DNA from: Bacillota bacterium
GTDB taxonomy: Bacteria; Bacillota; Limnochordia; Darwinibacteriales; Darwinibacteriaceae
Assembly (NCBI GenBank): GCA_012840725.1
Contig: DURQ01000005.1
Span: 1 to 60,730 of the forward strand
Direction: 5' to 3'
DNA length: 60,730 nt
The position numbers and the translations under genes were made by a program. The notes beneath the pieces are model-generated. The model saw only the letters and a list, made by a program, of their open reading frames with translations, was not told the DNA's origin and made no database searches. How positions within the stretch are numbered: the stretch's first letter is position 1; each line of letters opens with the position of its first letter. Below are positions 24,840 through 33,388 of this stretch, one piece after another.

Positions 24840-27251
24840 ATGGCCCGTTACAACTTCCGAGCCGTGGAAAAGAAATGGCAGGAGATCTGGGAAAACGAGC
24901 AGATCTTCAGAACCAGCAGTGACTTCAGTAAACCCAAGTATTACGCCCTCGTAGAGTTTCCCTACCCATCCGGGGAAGGGCTGCATGTCGGGCATCCCAG
25001 GCCGTATACCGCCCTGGATGTCCTGGCCCGCAAGCGCCGCATGGAAGGCTTCAATGTCCTCTTCCCAATGGGCTGGGATGCCTTCGGCCTGCCCACGGAA
25101 AACTTCGCCATTCAGACTAAGATCCACCCGGCGGTGATCACCGAGCGGAACATCAACCGCTTCCGGCAGCAGCTGCAGTCCTTGGGGTTTTCCTTCGACT
25201 GGTCCCGGGAGGTCAATACCACCGACCCCAATTACTTCAAATGGACCCAGTGGATCTTCCTCAAGCTGTTTGAGAAAGGCCTCGCCTACAAAAAGGAGAT
25301 GCCCATCAACTGGTGCCCGCGCTGCAAGATCGGCTTGGCCAATGAGGAAGTTGTGGATGGCGCCTGCGAGCGCTGCGGCCACGAAGTTGAGACCAGGGTT
25401 AAGAATCAGTGGATGCTGCGCATCACCGCTTACGCCGAGCGCTTGATCAACGACCTGGAAATGGTCGATTACATCGAGCGGGTCAAGGTGCAGCAGCGCA
25501 ACTGGATCGGCCGTTCCGAAGGTGCGGAAGTGCTGTTCAAAATCAAGGACACAGAGGAAAACCTGACCGTCTTCACTACCAGGCCGGACACTCTGTTCGG
25601 AGCTACCTACATGGTGATCTCGCCAGAACACCCTGTCCTCCAGAAACTGAGGGACCGCATCACGAATATGCCGGAGATCGAGGCCTACCAGGAACAGGCC
25701 CGGAAGAAGTCTGAGTTCGAGCGCGCCCAGCTTGTTCGAGAGAAGACGGGCGTGCGGGTTGAGGGGCTCAGCGCGATCAACCCGGCCACCAACGCGGAGA
25801 TCCCCATCTGGGCTTCCGACTACGTACTCATGACCTACGGCACGGGAGCCATCATGGCTGTTCCCGGCCACGATGAGAGGGACTGGGAGTTCGCCAAGAA
25901 GTTCGGCCTGCCCATCGTGGAAGTTGTGGCGGGCGGCGATGTTGAGAAAGAAGCCTACACCGACACTGAAAAGGGGACTATGGTCAACTCCGGCTTCCTC
26001 AACGGCCTGGATGTACCCACAGCAAAAAAGAAGATCACGGCCTGGCTCCAGGAGAGGGGCCTCGGAGTTCCCAAGGTGAACTACAAACTGCGGGACTGGG
26101 TCTTCTCGCGGCAGCGTTATTGGGGCGAACCCATCCCCCTGGTCTACTGCGAGAAATGCGGCTGGGTGCCTGTGCCCGAAAGTGAACTGCCGGTGCGCCT
26201 GCCCCAGGTGGCCAACTACGAGCCGACCGATACGGGTGAGTCGCCGCTGGCGAAGATCCGGCACTGGGTGGAGACTACCTGCCCCAAGTGCGGAGGCTAT
26301 GCCGAGCGGGAAACCGACACCATGCCCCAATGGGCCGGGTCGTCCTGGTACTTCCTGCGTTACTGCGATCCCCACAATGATCAGGAACTGGCCAGCCGGG
26401 AAGCCCTCGAATACTGGCTGCCCGTGGATTGGTACAACGGCGGTATGGAGCACACCACCCTGCACCTGCTCTACTCCCGCTTCTGGCACAAGTTCTTGTA
26501 CGATCTCGGCATCGTGCCGACGCCAGAGCCCTACGCCAAGCGCACCTCCCACGGGATGATCCTTGGCGAGAACAACGAGAAGATGTCCAAGTCCCGGGGC
26601 AACGTGGTCAACCCCGATGAGGTAGTGGAAGAATACGGAGCAGATACCCTGCGCCTCTACGAAATGTTCATCGGTGACTTCGAGAAGGCGGTTCCCTGGA
26701 GCACCGAGGGAGTGAAAGGCTGCAAGCGCTTCCTGGATCGGGTCTGGAAGATGATGGACATGGTCATTCCCGGTGCAGAGTACCGGCCCGAGCTGGAAGC
26801 CAAGGTACACCAGACCATAAAGAAAGTCAGCCAGGATTACGAGAATCTGAAGTTTAACACAGCCATCGCCGCCCTGATGACCCTGGTGAACGAAGTATAC
26901 CGCCTGGAGTCCATCAACGAAGCGGAGATGAAGACGGTCCTCCTCCTCCTGAACCCAGTTGCGCCACATATCACCGAGGAGATCTGGGAGAAACTCGGCT
27001 TTGAAGGCATGCTCAATGAGCAGCGCTGGCCCGTTTGGGATGAAGCGAAGACCGTGGAACAGACTGTAGAGATCGGAGTGCAGGTTAACGGCAAGCTGCG
27101 GGCCACGATCACCGTGAACCTGGACGACCCGCAGGAAGCTGCTCGGGAGAAGGCCCTGTCCGCTGAAGCAGTCAAGCGAGCCCTGGACGGCAAGACCATT
27201 GTCAAGGAAGTATACGTGCCCGGGCGGATTTACAATATCGTGGTAAAGTGA
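24840..27251 (+). CDS. leuS: Leucyl-tRNA synthetase
   Basis: An 803-residue class I synthetase charging tRNA-Leu. The HIGH-type motif is in [18 protein letters not shown]; the KMSKS motif is exact ([18 protein letters not shown]). The editing domain insert has the characteristic [13 protein letters not shown] and [14 protein letters not shown]. Zinc-type cysteines are at [12 protein letters not shown]. The start is the ATG at 24840 after GGAGGAAGCAGG; the longer open frame to 24675 runs through the T-box and is not coding. Controlled by the T-box leader. Confidence 0.97.
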   Translation: MARYNFRAVEKKWQEIWENEQIFRTSSDFSKPKYYALVEFPYPSGEGLHVGHPRPYTALDVLARKRRMEGFNVLFPMGWDAFGLPTENFAIQTKIHPAVITERNINRFRQQLQSLGFSFDWSREVNTTDPNYFKWTQWIFLKLFEKGLAYKKEMPINWCPRCKIGLANEEVVDGACERCGHEVETRVKNQWMLRITAYAERLINDLEMVDYIERVKVQQRNWIGRSEGAEVLFKIKDTEENLTVFTTRPDTLFGATYMVISPEHPVLQKLRDRITNMPEIEAYQEQARKKSEFERAQLVREKTGVRVEGLSAINPATNAEIPIWASDYVLMTYGTGAIMAVPGHDERDWEFAKKFGLPIVEVVAGGDVEKEAYTDTEKGTMVNSGFLNGLDVPTAKKKITAWLQERGLGVPKVNYKLRDWVFSRQRYWGEPIPLVYCEKCGWVPVPESELPVRLPQVANYEPTDTGESPLAKIRHWVETTCPKCGGYAERETDTMPQWAGSSWYFLRYCDPHNDQELASREALEYWLPVDWYNGGMEHTTLHLLYSRFWHKFLYDLGIVPTPEPYAKRTSHGMILGENNEKMSKSRGNVVNPDEVVEEYGADTLRLYEMFIGDFEKAVPWSTEGVKGCKRFLDRVWKMMDMVIPGAEYRPELEAKVHQTIKKVSQDYENLKFNTAIAALMTLVNEVYRLESINEAEMKTVLLLLNPVAPHITEEIWEKLGFEGMLNEQRWPVWDEAKTVEQTVEIGVQVNGKLRATITVNLDDPQEAAREKALSAEAVKRALDGKTIVKEVYVPGRIYNIVVK

Positions 27252-27292
27252 TCAAGAAGCAAGAAACAAGAGGCAAGAAGCAGGAATTAAAG

Positions 27293-27331
27293 AAGCGGCT
27301 GCAGCTCGGAAAGAGCTGGGGCCGCTTTTTT
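27293..27331. terminator. Bidirectional terminator between leuS and the HD hydrolase gene
   Basis: AAGCGGC/GCCGCTT and CAGCTC/GAGCTG form a long stem followed by TTTTTT on the plus strand. It abuts the stop codon of the convergent HD gene at 27330, so it ends leuS and probably also the leftward ten-gene operon. Confidence 0.75.
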
Positions 27332-27926
27332 ACTCCTTCAGATACCCTTGGTCAATTGCCTTCTGGATGGTCTGCGCCACAAGTTCTTCCAGGACGGGTG
27401 AAATCTCTCCCACGGGTGCCATGCGCTCCCGCACCTTCTGGGAAGGGACGCTGTGGATGCGCCAGGTGCCTCCCTCGGTGAAATAGTTGAGCAGGAAAGG
27501 CTGGAGGCGGTCCAGGCATGCTGCGAATTTCGCTTCAGCCGTCTCCCTGGCTTCGAACTCTTCCCACAGCCCCTTCAGTTCCTCTGCCTGATCCGGGGGA
27601 AGAAGGCCGTAAAGCCGCTCAGCAGCCGCTTCTTCCCTCTCCTCCTTGCCAACGCCTGCCGCGGGATCATAACAGAAGGCATCCCCCGCGTCGATCTCCA
27701 CCAGGTCGTGGAGGAGCACCATCTTCACCACCTTGAGCAGATCCACGGGCTCCGGTAGGTACTCCTGCAGCAGCACTGCCATGACCGCCAGGTGCCAGGA
27801 ATGCTCCGTGTCGTTTTCCCGGCGGGAGCGGTCTGCCACCAGGTTCTGGCGGTAGATGTGCTTCAGCTTGTCAATCTCCATGATAAAACCAATCTGCTGG
27901 GCTAAGCGTTTCTGCAGCTGCTCCAT
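27330..27926 (-). CDS. HD-domain metal-dependent phosphohydrolase (YfbR/YfdR-like)
   Basis: A 198-residue cytosolic HD hydrolase. The metal-binding residues are all there: His in NDTEHSWHLAVMA, the His-Asp pair in MVLLHDLVEIDAGD, and the following Glu/Asp typical of the YfbR/HDDC2 group. Those relatives are 5'-nucleotidases acting on deoxynucleoside monophosphates. It starts ten bases after the AAC(3)-like gene and is the last gene of the MATE-ggt-sel run. Its role there is unknown; nucleotidase activity is inferred. Confidence 0.8.
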   Translation of the reverse strand: MEQLQKRLAQQIGFIMEIDKLKHIYRQNLVADRSRRENDTEHSWHLAVMAVLLQEYLPEPVDLLKVVKMVLLHDLVEIDAGDAFCYDPAAGVGKEEREEAAAERLYGLLPPDQAEELKGLWEEFEARETAEAKFAACLDRLQPFLLNYFTEGGTWRIHSVPSQKVRERMAPVGEISPVLEELVAQTIQKAIDQGYLKE

Positions 27927-27935
27927 GCTTCTCTC

Positions 27936-28718
27936 CTATCTTTTGGCATACCATTCTTTGGGAACTGGCCTGCGGTCCAGGAACAGGTCCGGATCCCGGC
28001 GCAGGAACTCCAGGGTCAGATCGACCATGGGCGCGACCTGCACGAGCACACTTTCCGCTGCGCCGATCCGGCCGCGCACGGCGATCCCTAGAGCCAAGAG
28101 CGGCTCTTCGAGCTTGTCATAGTTGTCCGAAACGTGAACTGGGGAGCTGTGGCGGCGCATGGGGCGTTCCAGGAGGCGCCCATCGGGAGTACGGATCTTC
28201 AGAAGCTGGTGATGATCGGCGATGCGGCGGGGCACACCCGCCCACTCCTCCACACCGTGGATGAGGGTGTTGCGCGACAGGGGAACGCCCAAGAAAAGAA
28301 CCTTCGCCCGCCGATCATAGAGCTTGTCGTAGCAGCCTCCCCGCGGGCAGGGCGTGTCGAAGTTCTCCTCGCCCGCGATGAACTCTGCGGCTCCTTTCCC
28401 CCAGGCCGCGACGGAGTGGGTGGGGTGCCATGAGCGCAGTACCCCTGGGCGTTTCCGGAAAATGTTCGTCAGCACTCCCACGCAGGATGGCTCGTTTTCC
28501 ACGTCAAACACGCTGTAATCGGCGTTGATCTGTTCCCAGGTATGGGTGGGCAGAACGAGCAGGCCCTCTGCCAGGTATTCGCAGAAGGCATCGAGCACCG
28601 TGTCCGCTCCCCCCTCAACGGGCCCTAGGGCCTTCATGGACGAGTGGACGAGCAGCGTGTCGCTGGGAAGCACGCCGATCCTCGCTATGTCTCGTTTCAA
28701 ATCATCCTTGCTGAACAT
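27936..28718 (-). CDS. AAC(3)-family N-acetyltransferase-like protein
   Basis: A 260-residue member of the aminoglycoside 3-N-acetyltransferase/YokD fold family. Conserved blocks: TLLVHSSMKALGPVEGG near the start (acetyl-CoA side), VLPTHTWE, RSWHPTHSVAAWGKGA with the catalytic-type His, FDTPCPRGGCYDKL, and RNTLIHGVEEWAGVP. Most chromosomal members act on metabolites other than aminoglycosides, so resistance should not be assumed. It lies between a TIM-barrel isomerase gene (11-base gap) and the HD hydrolase gene (10-base gap), suggesting a biosynthetic or detoxifying acetyl transfer in that operon. Confidence 0.82.
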   Translation of the reverse strand: MFSKDDLKRDIARIGVLPSDTLLVHSSMKALGPVEGGADTVLDAFCEYLAEGLLVLPTHTWEQINADYSVFDVENEPSCVGVLTNIFRKRPGVLRSWHPTHSVAAWGKGAAEFIAGEENFDTPCPRGGCYDKLYDRRAKVLFLGVPLSRNTLIHGVEEWAGVPRRIADHHQLLKIRTPDGRLLERPMRRHSSPVHVSDNYDKLEEPLLALGIAVRGRIGAAESVLVQVAPMVDLTLEFLRRDPDLFLDRRPVPKEWYAKR

Positions 28719-28728
28719 AGCCTACTCC

Positions 28729-29541
28729 TTACGAAAACTGACGGAGGTAATCTGCGAAGCGCTCGGGACTCTCCGGGTAGAATTCGAAGGTGATAACTCC
28801 TTCGTAGCCGTGCTGCTGCAGGGCCTTGATCACGTGCAGGTAGTCTATGGTGCCCTGTCCCAAGGGCAGGTGCTCATCGACGAAACCGTGGTTATCGTGG
28901 AGGTGAACGTGGCGAATCGTCTCGAAGTTATCGTGCACAAACCTTACGGGATCCCAGCCGGAAACGACGGCATGGCCCACATCGAGGGTAGCCTGGACGT
29001 TCGGACAGCCTACCTTCTCCAGGAGTTCCCGCATTTCCCGCGGGCTGCGGTAGAGCTCGTGGGGGTAGACCAGGTTCTCCAGGCAGATAGGGATTTCCGG
29101 GGCAAAACCGGCCAGCTCCCGGAGGGCTTCCAGCAGGAGCTGTTCCTGATGGATCAGCTCGTCCTGAACTGCAGGTGACTCCGTGTCCTGGGACCACCTG
29201 CCGCCGGGCATGGCCAAAATGCCTGGTGAAGCATGCACGGCCACGGCGGAAGCTCCGATTTCCAACGCGAATTCCAGGGCGGCTTTCACATCATCGATAG
29301 AAGCCTGCCGGATCCGGCGGTTGATGCTTCCCAAGTTGATATCCGTTATCGGCGCATGCAGGGTAAAGCTGGCCGGCAGTTCTTCCTGGATGCGCTTTAT
29401 GTTTTCCCTGTACCGTTTGAACTCGACCGGATCGTAATGGGACTGTCCTCCGATTATCTCGAAACCATCCAGTCCGGCCTTGAGGGCCCGCCGAGCGTAC
29501 TCTAGATCGTGCTGCGGTTTAAACCAACCATGATACTTCAT
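28729..29541 (-). CDS. Sugar phosphate isomerase/epimerase-like TIM barrel (copy A)
   Basis: A 270-residue AP-endonuclease-2-type barrel. Metal-ligand candidates: Glu in CLENLVYPHELYRS, Asp/His in ATLDVGHAVVSG, His pair in HVHLHDNHGFVDEH, and Glu in VITFEFYPE. The N-terminus MKYHGWFKPQHDLEYARRAL is almost the same as in the neighbouring copy at 29556-30353, so they arose by tandem duplication. The ATG follows AAAGGGAA. It is 14 bases downstream of its paralogue. Substrate is unknown. Confidence 0.85.
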   Translation of the reverse strand: MKYHGWFKPQHDLEYARRALKAGLDGFEIIGGQSHYDPVEFKRYRENIKRIQEELPASFTLHAPITDINLGSINRRIRQASIDDVKAALEFALEIGASAVAVHASPGILAMPGGRWSQDTESPAVQDELIHQEQLLLEALRELAGFAPEIPICLENLVYPHELYRSPREMRELLEKVGCPNVQATLDVGHAVVSGWDPVRFVHDNFETIRHVHLHDNHGFVDEHLPLGQGTIDYLHVIKALQQHGYEGVITFEFYPESPERFADYLRQFS

Positions 29542-29555
29542 CGCTTGTTCCCTTT

Positions 29556-30353
29556 CTAATACAGATAGGCGGCATAGTCTTCGGGGTTTTCCAGCTCAAA
29601 CTCGAAAGTGATCACGCCCTGGTAATCCAGCTGCTTCAGGGACTGGATTACGCCCACATAGTCGATGGTGCCCTTCCCCGGGGGCAGGTGTTCATCCGCT
29701 GAGCCGTGGTTGTCATGCAGGTGAACGTGGAGAATTTCATCTGAGAGCAGCTGGACGAAGTCTCTCGGGTTATACCCGCAGACGGCGGCATGGCCCACAT
29801 CCAGGGTGATGCCCACGTTGGAGCGGTCCACCCTGCGCACAAGTTCCCGCATTTCTTCCGGACTGCGGTAAAGCTCATGGGGATAGATCAGGTTCTCCAG
29901 GCAGAGCAGGAGATCGGGAGCGAAGTCCGCAAGGTCCTGAACAGCCCGCACCGCAAGCTCCCGCTGGGCAAGAAGTCCGCTGCTCGGGCGGGGGTGTTCC
30001 CGCACCCAGCTCCCCTCGGTCATCCCCATGATACCAGGGGCGGTGTGGACAGCCACAGCTGAAGCCCCGACTTCCCGGGCAAACTCCAGCGCATCTCTGA
30101 CTTCCTCCAGGCAGACCTGCCTGATCCGGGAGTTGATACTCCCCAAGTTGATGTCCATGAACGGTGCATGCACCGTCAACCCGGCGTTCAGCTCTGCCTT
30201 AAGTCGCTTGGCCTTTTCCCTGTACTCCCTGGCTTCCTCCTCAGGGAACTGCCGCAGCCACCCGAAGAGTTCAAACCCGTCCAGGCCGGCCTTGATCGCT
30301 CTTTCTGCAAAGTCCCAGTCGTGCTGCGGCCCAAACCAACAGTGGTACCTCAC
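29556..30353 (-). CDS. Sugar phosphate isomerase/epimerase-like TIM barrel (copy B)
   Basis: A 265-residue paralogue of the 28729-29541 product, with the same landmarks: HAPFMDINLGSINSRIRQV, CLENLIYPHELYRSPEEM, ITLDVGHAAVCG, HVHLHDNHGSADEHLPPG and VITFEFELE. It starts with GTG at 30353 after GGAGG. The gene begins 15 bases after yedF. Retention of two full copies suggests two related substrates or a heteromer. Confidence 0.85.
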   Translation of the reverse strand: MRYHCWFGPQHDWDFAERAIKAGLDGFELFGWLRQFPEEEAREYREKAKRLKAELNAGLTVHAPFMDINLGSINSRIRQVCLEEVRDALEFAREVGASAVAVHTAPGIMGMTEGSWVREHPRPSSGLLAQRELAVRAVQDLADFAPDLLLCLENLIYPHELYRSPEEMRELVRRVDRSNVGITLDVGHAAVCGYNPRDFVQLLSDEILHVHLHDNHGSADEHLPPGKGTIDYVGVIQSLKQLDYQGVITFEFELENPEDYAAYLY

Positions 30354-30368
30354 GGTCCTGCCTCCTCT

Positions 30369-30956
30369 CTAGGGGCGCACAATGCGGCCAGCGGCCAGCT
30401 GGCTGGCCAAAATCTCGTACATGTTCGTCACACTGCCCACACCGAGCTTGTCGGCGAGGTTGAAGAAGTTAAGGCAGGTGCCGCAGCTGAGGATCTCCAC
30501 TCCCCGCTCGGCCAGCCTGCACAGGTCGGCCAAGGTTTCCGCGCCTTCCACCGCGAGCTTCACTCCCGAGTTGTAGAGCAGCACCTTTCGGGGAGGTTCT
30601 TCCAGCTCAGCCAGGGCATAGATGAAGGAGCGCATCAGCAGCCGCCCAAGCTCGGGATCGCCCGCACCCATCTGATCGCTGGAAAGGACTACAACGGTAC
30701 TGCCCGCCGCGCTGGGCTCTGCTTTTTCGGACACCTCCCCGCTGACGGTGATCACGATAGAGTGGCGATCTTCGCTGCCGGGCTGCAGCTCGTAGCTGAG
30801 GCCAAGCTGCTTGGCCATCTTCTCCAGGTTCTGCAGGGAGGTTAGATTGTCCACGATCACCTCAAGCTGCCCCTCGTGCATTTCCCTCAGGGCCTTTTTG
30901 GTTTCCAGCACCGGCAGGGGGCAGCGCAGGCCGGTGGCGTCAAGTGTTCTTTTCAC
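30369..30956 (-). CDS. yedF: Sulfurtransferase-like selenium metabolism protein YedF
   Basis: A 195-residue two-domain protein. Residues 1-75 are a TusA domain with the CPxP motif ([18 protein letters not shown]). Residues ~90-195 are a DsrE/F-like domain ending in a conserved Cys ([12 protein letters not shown]). This architecture is found beside selD in selenium-using bacteria and may carry sulfur or selenium as a persulfide/perselenide. The GTG start overlaps the selD stop (GTGA), so translation is coupled. The AAGGAG site lies inside selD. Confidence 0.9.
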   Translation of the reverse strand: MKRTLDATGLRCPLPVLETKKALREMHEGQLEVIVDNLTSLQNLEKMAKQLGLSYELQPGSEDRHSIVITVSGEVSEKAEPSAAGSTVVVLSSDQMGAGDPELGRLLMRSFIYALAELEEPPRKVLLYNSGVKLAVEGAETLADLCRLAERGVEILSCGTCLNFFNLADKLGVGSVTNMYEILASQLAAGRIVRP

Positions 30957-31978
30957 AGCACAACGATCTCCTTTTCTTCCTGCTCCACGATTTCCCCAAC
31001 GATCCCGCAGGCAAGGCCCGTACTCTGCAGTTCCGCCAAAAGATCGCCCGCGGCCGCTTTGGGCAGGCTCACCAGGAGGCCGCCCGAGGTTTGGGGATCG
31101 AAGAGCACCTCTTCCAAGCTGAAGTCAACTGCGGGGCCGAACTGTACCTGTCCTTCGAGGTAGTTGCGGTTGCGCTGGGCAGCGCCGGTGATGAGAAACT
31201 CTGAGGCATAGGCGAGGGCTTCGGGGATGACAGGTACTTCACTGCCGAAGATGACGGCAGAGCATTCCCCGCCCAGCATCTCATGGAGGTGGCCTAGAAA
31301 GCCAAAGCCGGTCACATCGGTGCAGGCATGCACCGGATACTTTTTGAGCGCTTCCGCGGCATACTTGTTGAGCATAGACATGGAGGCGATGGCCTGCTGA
31401 ACCGCCCGCTCAGAAGCTTCGCCCACGCGGTGTGCGGCGCAGATGATCCCCACGCCCAATGGCTTGGTTAGAACAAGCATGTCGCCTACCGCACAGCCCC
31501 GGTTAGTGTATATTCTCTCAGGATGCACCACTCCCGTCACCGAGAGCCCGTACTTCACTTCTGTGTCAATTATGGTATGGCCGCCAGCCAGGATCGCTCC
31601 CGCTTCCCGCACCTTGGCGCTGCCTCCCTCCAGGATCTTAGCCAAGATCCCGGTATCCATTTTCTCCGGGAAGCAGACGATATTCAGCGCCGTCTTCGGC
31701 TCGCCCCCCATAGCCCAGATGTCGCTCAGCGCGTTGGCCGCAGCGATCTCGCCGAATATGTAGGGGTCATCCACCATGGGCGGGAAGAAGTCCAGGGTGT
31801 GCACTAAGGCCAGATCAGGGGTGAGCCGGTAGATGGCTGCATCGTCTGAGCGGTCAAAGCCTACCAGAAGATCAGGGTCCTGCACCTTGGGCAGCCCTCC
31901 GAGGATATCTGCGAGGACCTCCGGTCCCATTTTCGCGGTTCAACCTCCGCCGGCACAGAAAGCCATCTTCTCAGCCAT
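30953..31978 (-). CDS. selD: Selenide, water dikinase containing selenocysteine (UGA at 31942-31940)
   Basis: SelD makes selenophosphate from selenide and ATP. The frame from 31930 alone would miss the active site. Reading upstream in frame from the ATG at 31978, eight bases after a GAGGGAGGTG site, gives [12 protein letters not shown], then UGA, then TAKMGPEVL. The UGA (codon 13) falls where other SelD proteins have catalytic Cys or Sec, with the catalytic Lys16 three residues on, as in E. coli SelD (Cys17/Lys20). The full protein is 341 residues. Later blocks fit: [66 protein letters not shown] candidate SECIS hairpin follows the UGA. It overlaps DUF3343 and yedF. Confidence 0.93.
31914..31942 (-). 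promoter_or_regulatory. selD in-frame UGA and candidate bacterial SECIS hairpin
   Basis: The UGA is at 31942-31940. Eleven bases later GGGACC/GGTCCT (31928-31914) forms a six-pair stem around a GGA triloop, placing the loop ~18 bases after UGA, within the range seen for bacterial SECIS elements read by SelB. The small loop is unlike the fdhF GGUC loop, so the fold needs testing. Confidence 0.55.
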
Positions 31979-32216
31979 CCGCCTCACCTCCCTCGAGTTC
32001 CACCACTAGATCGTAGCCCAGTCCCAATTCTTCAGCCATCTCCAGGAGCGATTCCCTGTCCTCCGGCTCGGCAAGCCAGGCTAAGCCGCAGTGAGCGCTG
32101 ATCGCCACCGGCATGGGGATTAAGCGCCCGGGCATATTCCTTTCCCGGCAGGCCCGTTCCCAGGCCAGCGCCTGGGTCGTGGTCTGGAAGGCGATCACAA
32201 GGCCGCGTTCAGTCAT
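31971..32216 (-). CDS. DUF3343 putative Se/S carrier-like protein
   Basis: An 81-residue protein matching DUF3343, a family frequently beside selD and yedF. A single conserved Cys lies in AISAHCGLAWLA, which could carry selenium or sulfur. I chose the ATG at 32216, preceded by GGAGGGGAAAAGG; the longer frame from 32243 starts with TTG inside the upstream gene. It overlaps the class V aminotransferase stop by eight bases and the selD start by eight bases. Function is inferred from context only. Confidence 0.85.
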   Translation of the reverse strand: MTERGLVIAFQTTTQALAWERACRERNMPGRLIPMPVAISAHCGLAWLAEPEDRESLLEMAEELGLGYDLVVELEGGEADG

Positions 32217-33363
32217 CCTTTTCCCCTCCACAGACCTGGACAATGCTCTTCAGGGCTTCCACTGCTTCGGCCAGCTCTTCTTTGGTGTTCACGTGCGCGA
32301 AGCTGAAGCGCACAGCCCCGTGCTGCGCTGTGCCGAGGGCCTCATGGAGCAGGGGCGCGCAGTGCCCCCCTGATCGCGTGCAGATACCCCGCTCAGCCAG
32401 GAGCCTGCTCACCAGGCTGGAGTCCACTCCCTCTATGTTCAAAGTCACAATGGGCAGCCGTTCCGCCGCCTGGAAATCACCGTAGACTTGTACGCAAGGC
32501 ACTTCCTGCACCTGCTTGTAGAAGAAACTGGTGAGTTCCCCTTCCACCCGGCGGATACTGTCCAGTCCGAGCTTGTTAACATAAGCAATCCCCGCCGCCA
32601 GCCCGGCGATCCCAGGCGTGTTCAGGGTCCCCGCTTCCAGTGCTTCCGGCATCTCGCCCGGGTGCTGGCGGGAAAAGGTCTGCACGCCGCTGCCGCCCAC
32701 CTTGAGCGGCCGCAGGCTTAGGCCCGGCCGCACATAGATCCCGCCTACGCCCTGAGGACCGTAAAGGGCTTTGTGACCCGTAAAGCAGAGGATGTCGATG
32801 GGCTGGTCGGCAAGGTTGTATGGGTACCAGCCTGCAGTTTGGGCTGCATCGAGGATCAGGATGAGATCGTGCTCGCGACAGAACTCCAACACCCAGGCCA
32901 GATCGAGAAGATTGCCTGTCAGGTTGGATCCATGGGAAAGAACCACAGCCCTGGTGGCGGGCCGCAGTGCCCTGCGCATGGCATCGAGATCCACGATCCC
33001 GTGCCGGTCGGCTGGCATGATCGTCAGATCCACACCCCGGCGCTCCAGGAGAAAAAGCGGCCTGAGCACCGAATTGTGCTCCTGGGCTGTGGTGATCACG
33101 TGGTCACCTGGTTCAAGCAGGCCGAACAGCGCCAAGTTGAGGCTCTCCGTGGCATTTGCCGTAAAGGCGATGCGGCTGGGGTCACCGCACCCGAAGAACT
33201 CAGCCGCCGCCTGCCGCGCCGCAAACACTAGCCGGCTGGCAGCCAGGCTCAGCTCGTGGGCGCCCCGCCCGCTGCTGCCCGCCCCGATCAGAGCTTCGGT
33301 AACGGCCTGCACAACCTCTGGCGGTTTGGGATATGAAGTGGCAGCCTGGTCCAGGTAGATCAT
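32209..33363 (-). CDS. Class V aminotransferase, cysteine desulfurase/selenocysteine lyase-like
   Basis: A 384-residue PLP enzyme. The PLP Lys is in CFTGHKALYGPQG; the Asp/Gln contacts lie in LILDAAQTAGWYP; the active-site Cys is in TRSGGHCAPLLHEALGT. The N-terminus MIYLDQAATSYPKPP is typical of the cysteine desulfurase-like family found next to selD. It likely delivers sulfur or selenium (as selenide) to DUF3343/YedF/SelD. The ATG follows AAGGAG by eight bases. The gene is 25 bases after ggt. Confidence 0.88.
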   Translation of the reverse strand: MIYLDQAATSYPKPPEVVQAVTEALIGAGSSGRGAHELSLAASRLVFAARQAAAEFFGCGDPSRIAFTANATESLNLALFGLLEPGDHVITTAQEHNSVLRPLFLLERRGVDLTIMPADRHGIVDLDAMRRALRPATRAVVLSHGSNLTGNLLDLAWVLEFCREHDLILILDAAQTAGWYPYNLADQPIDILCFTGHKALYGPQGVGGIYVRPGLSLRPLKVGGSGVQTFSRQHPGEMPEALEAGTLNTPGIAGLAAGIAYVNKLGLDSIRRVEGELTSFFYKQVQEVPCVQVYGDFQAAERLPIVTLNIEGVDSSLVSRLLAERGICTRSGGHCAPLLHEALGTAQHGAVRFSFAHVNTKEELAEAVEALKSIVQVCGGEKDD

Positions 33364-33388
33364 GGATAGTTCTCCTTCTGCATCGATC

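Noticed and set aside
24810-26969. 719-codon open frame on the minus strand opposite leuS
   Set aside because: leuS is certain on the plus strand; the antisense translation has no recognisable domain and no ribosome site.
27936-28718. Aminoglycoside resistance gene
   Set aside because: AAC(3)-fold proteins are widespread in metabolism; position in a selenium/MATE operon and lack of mobile-element context do not support resistance.
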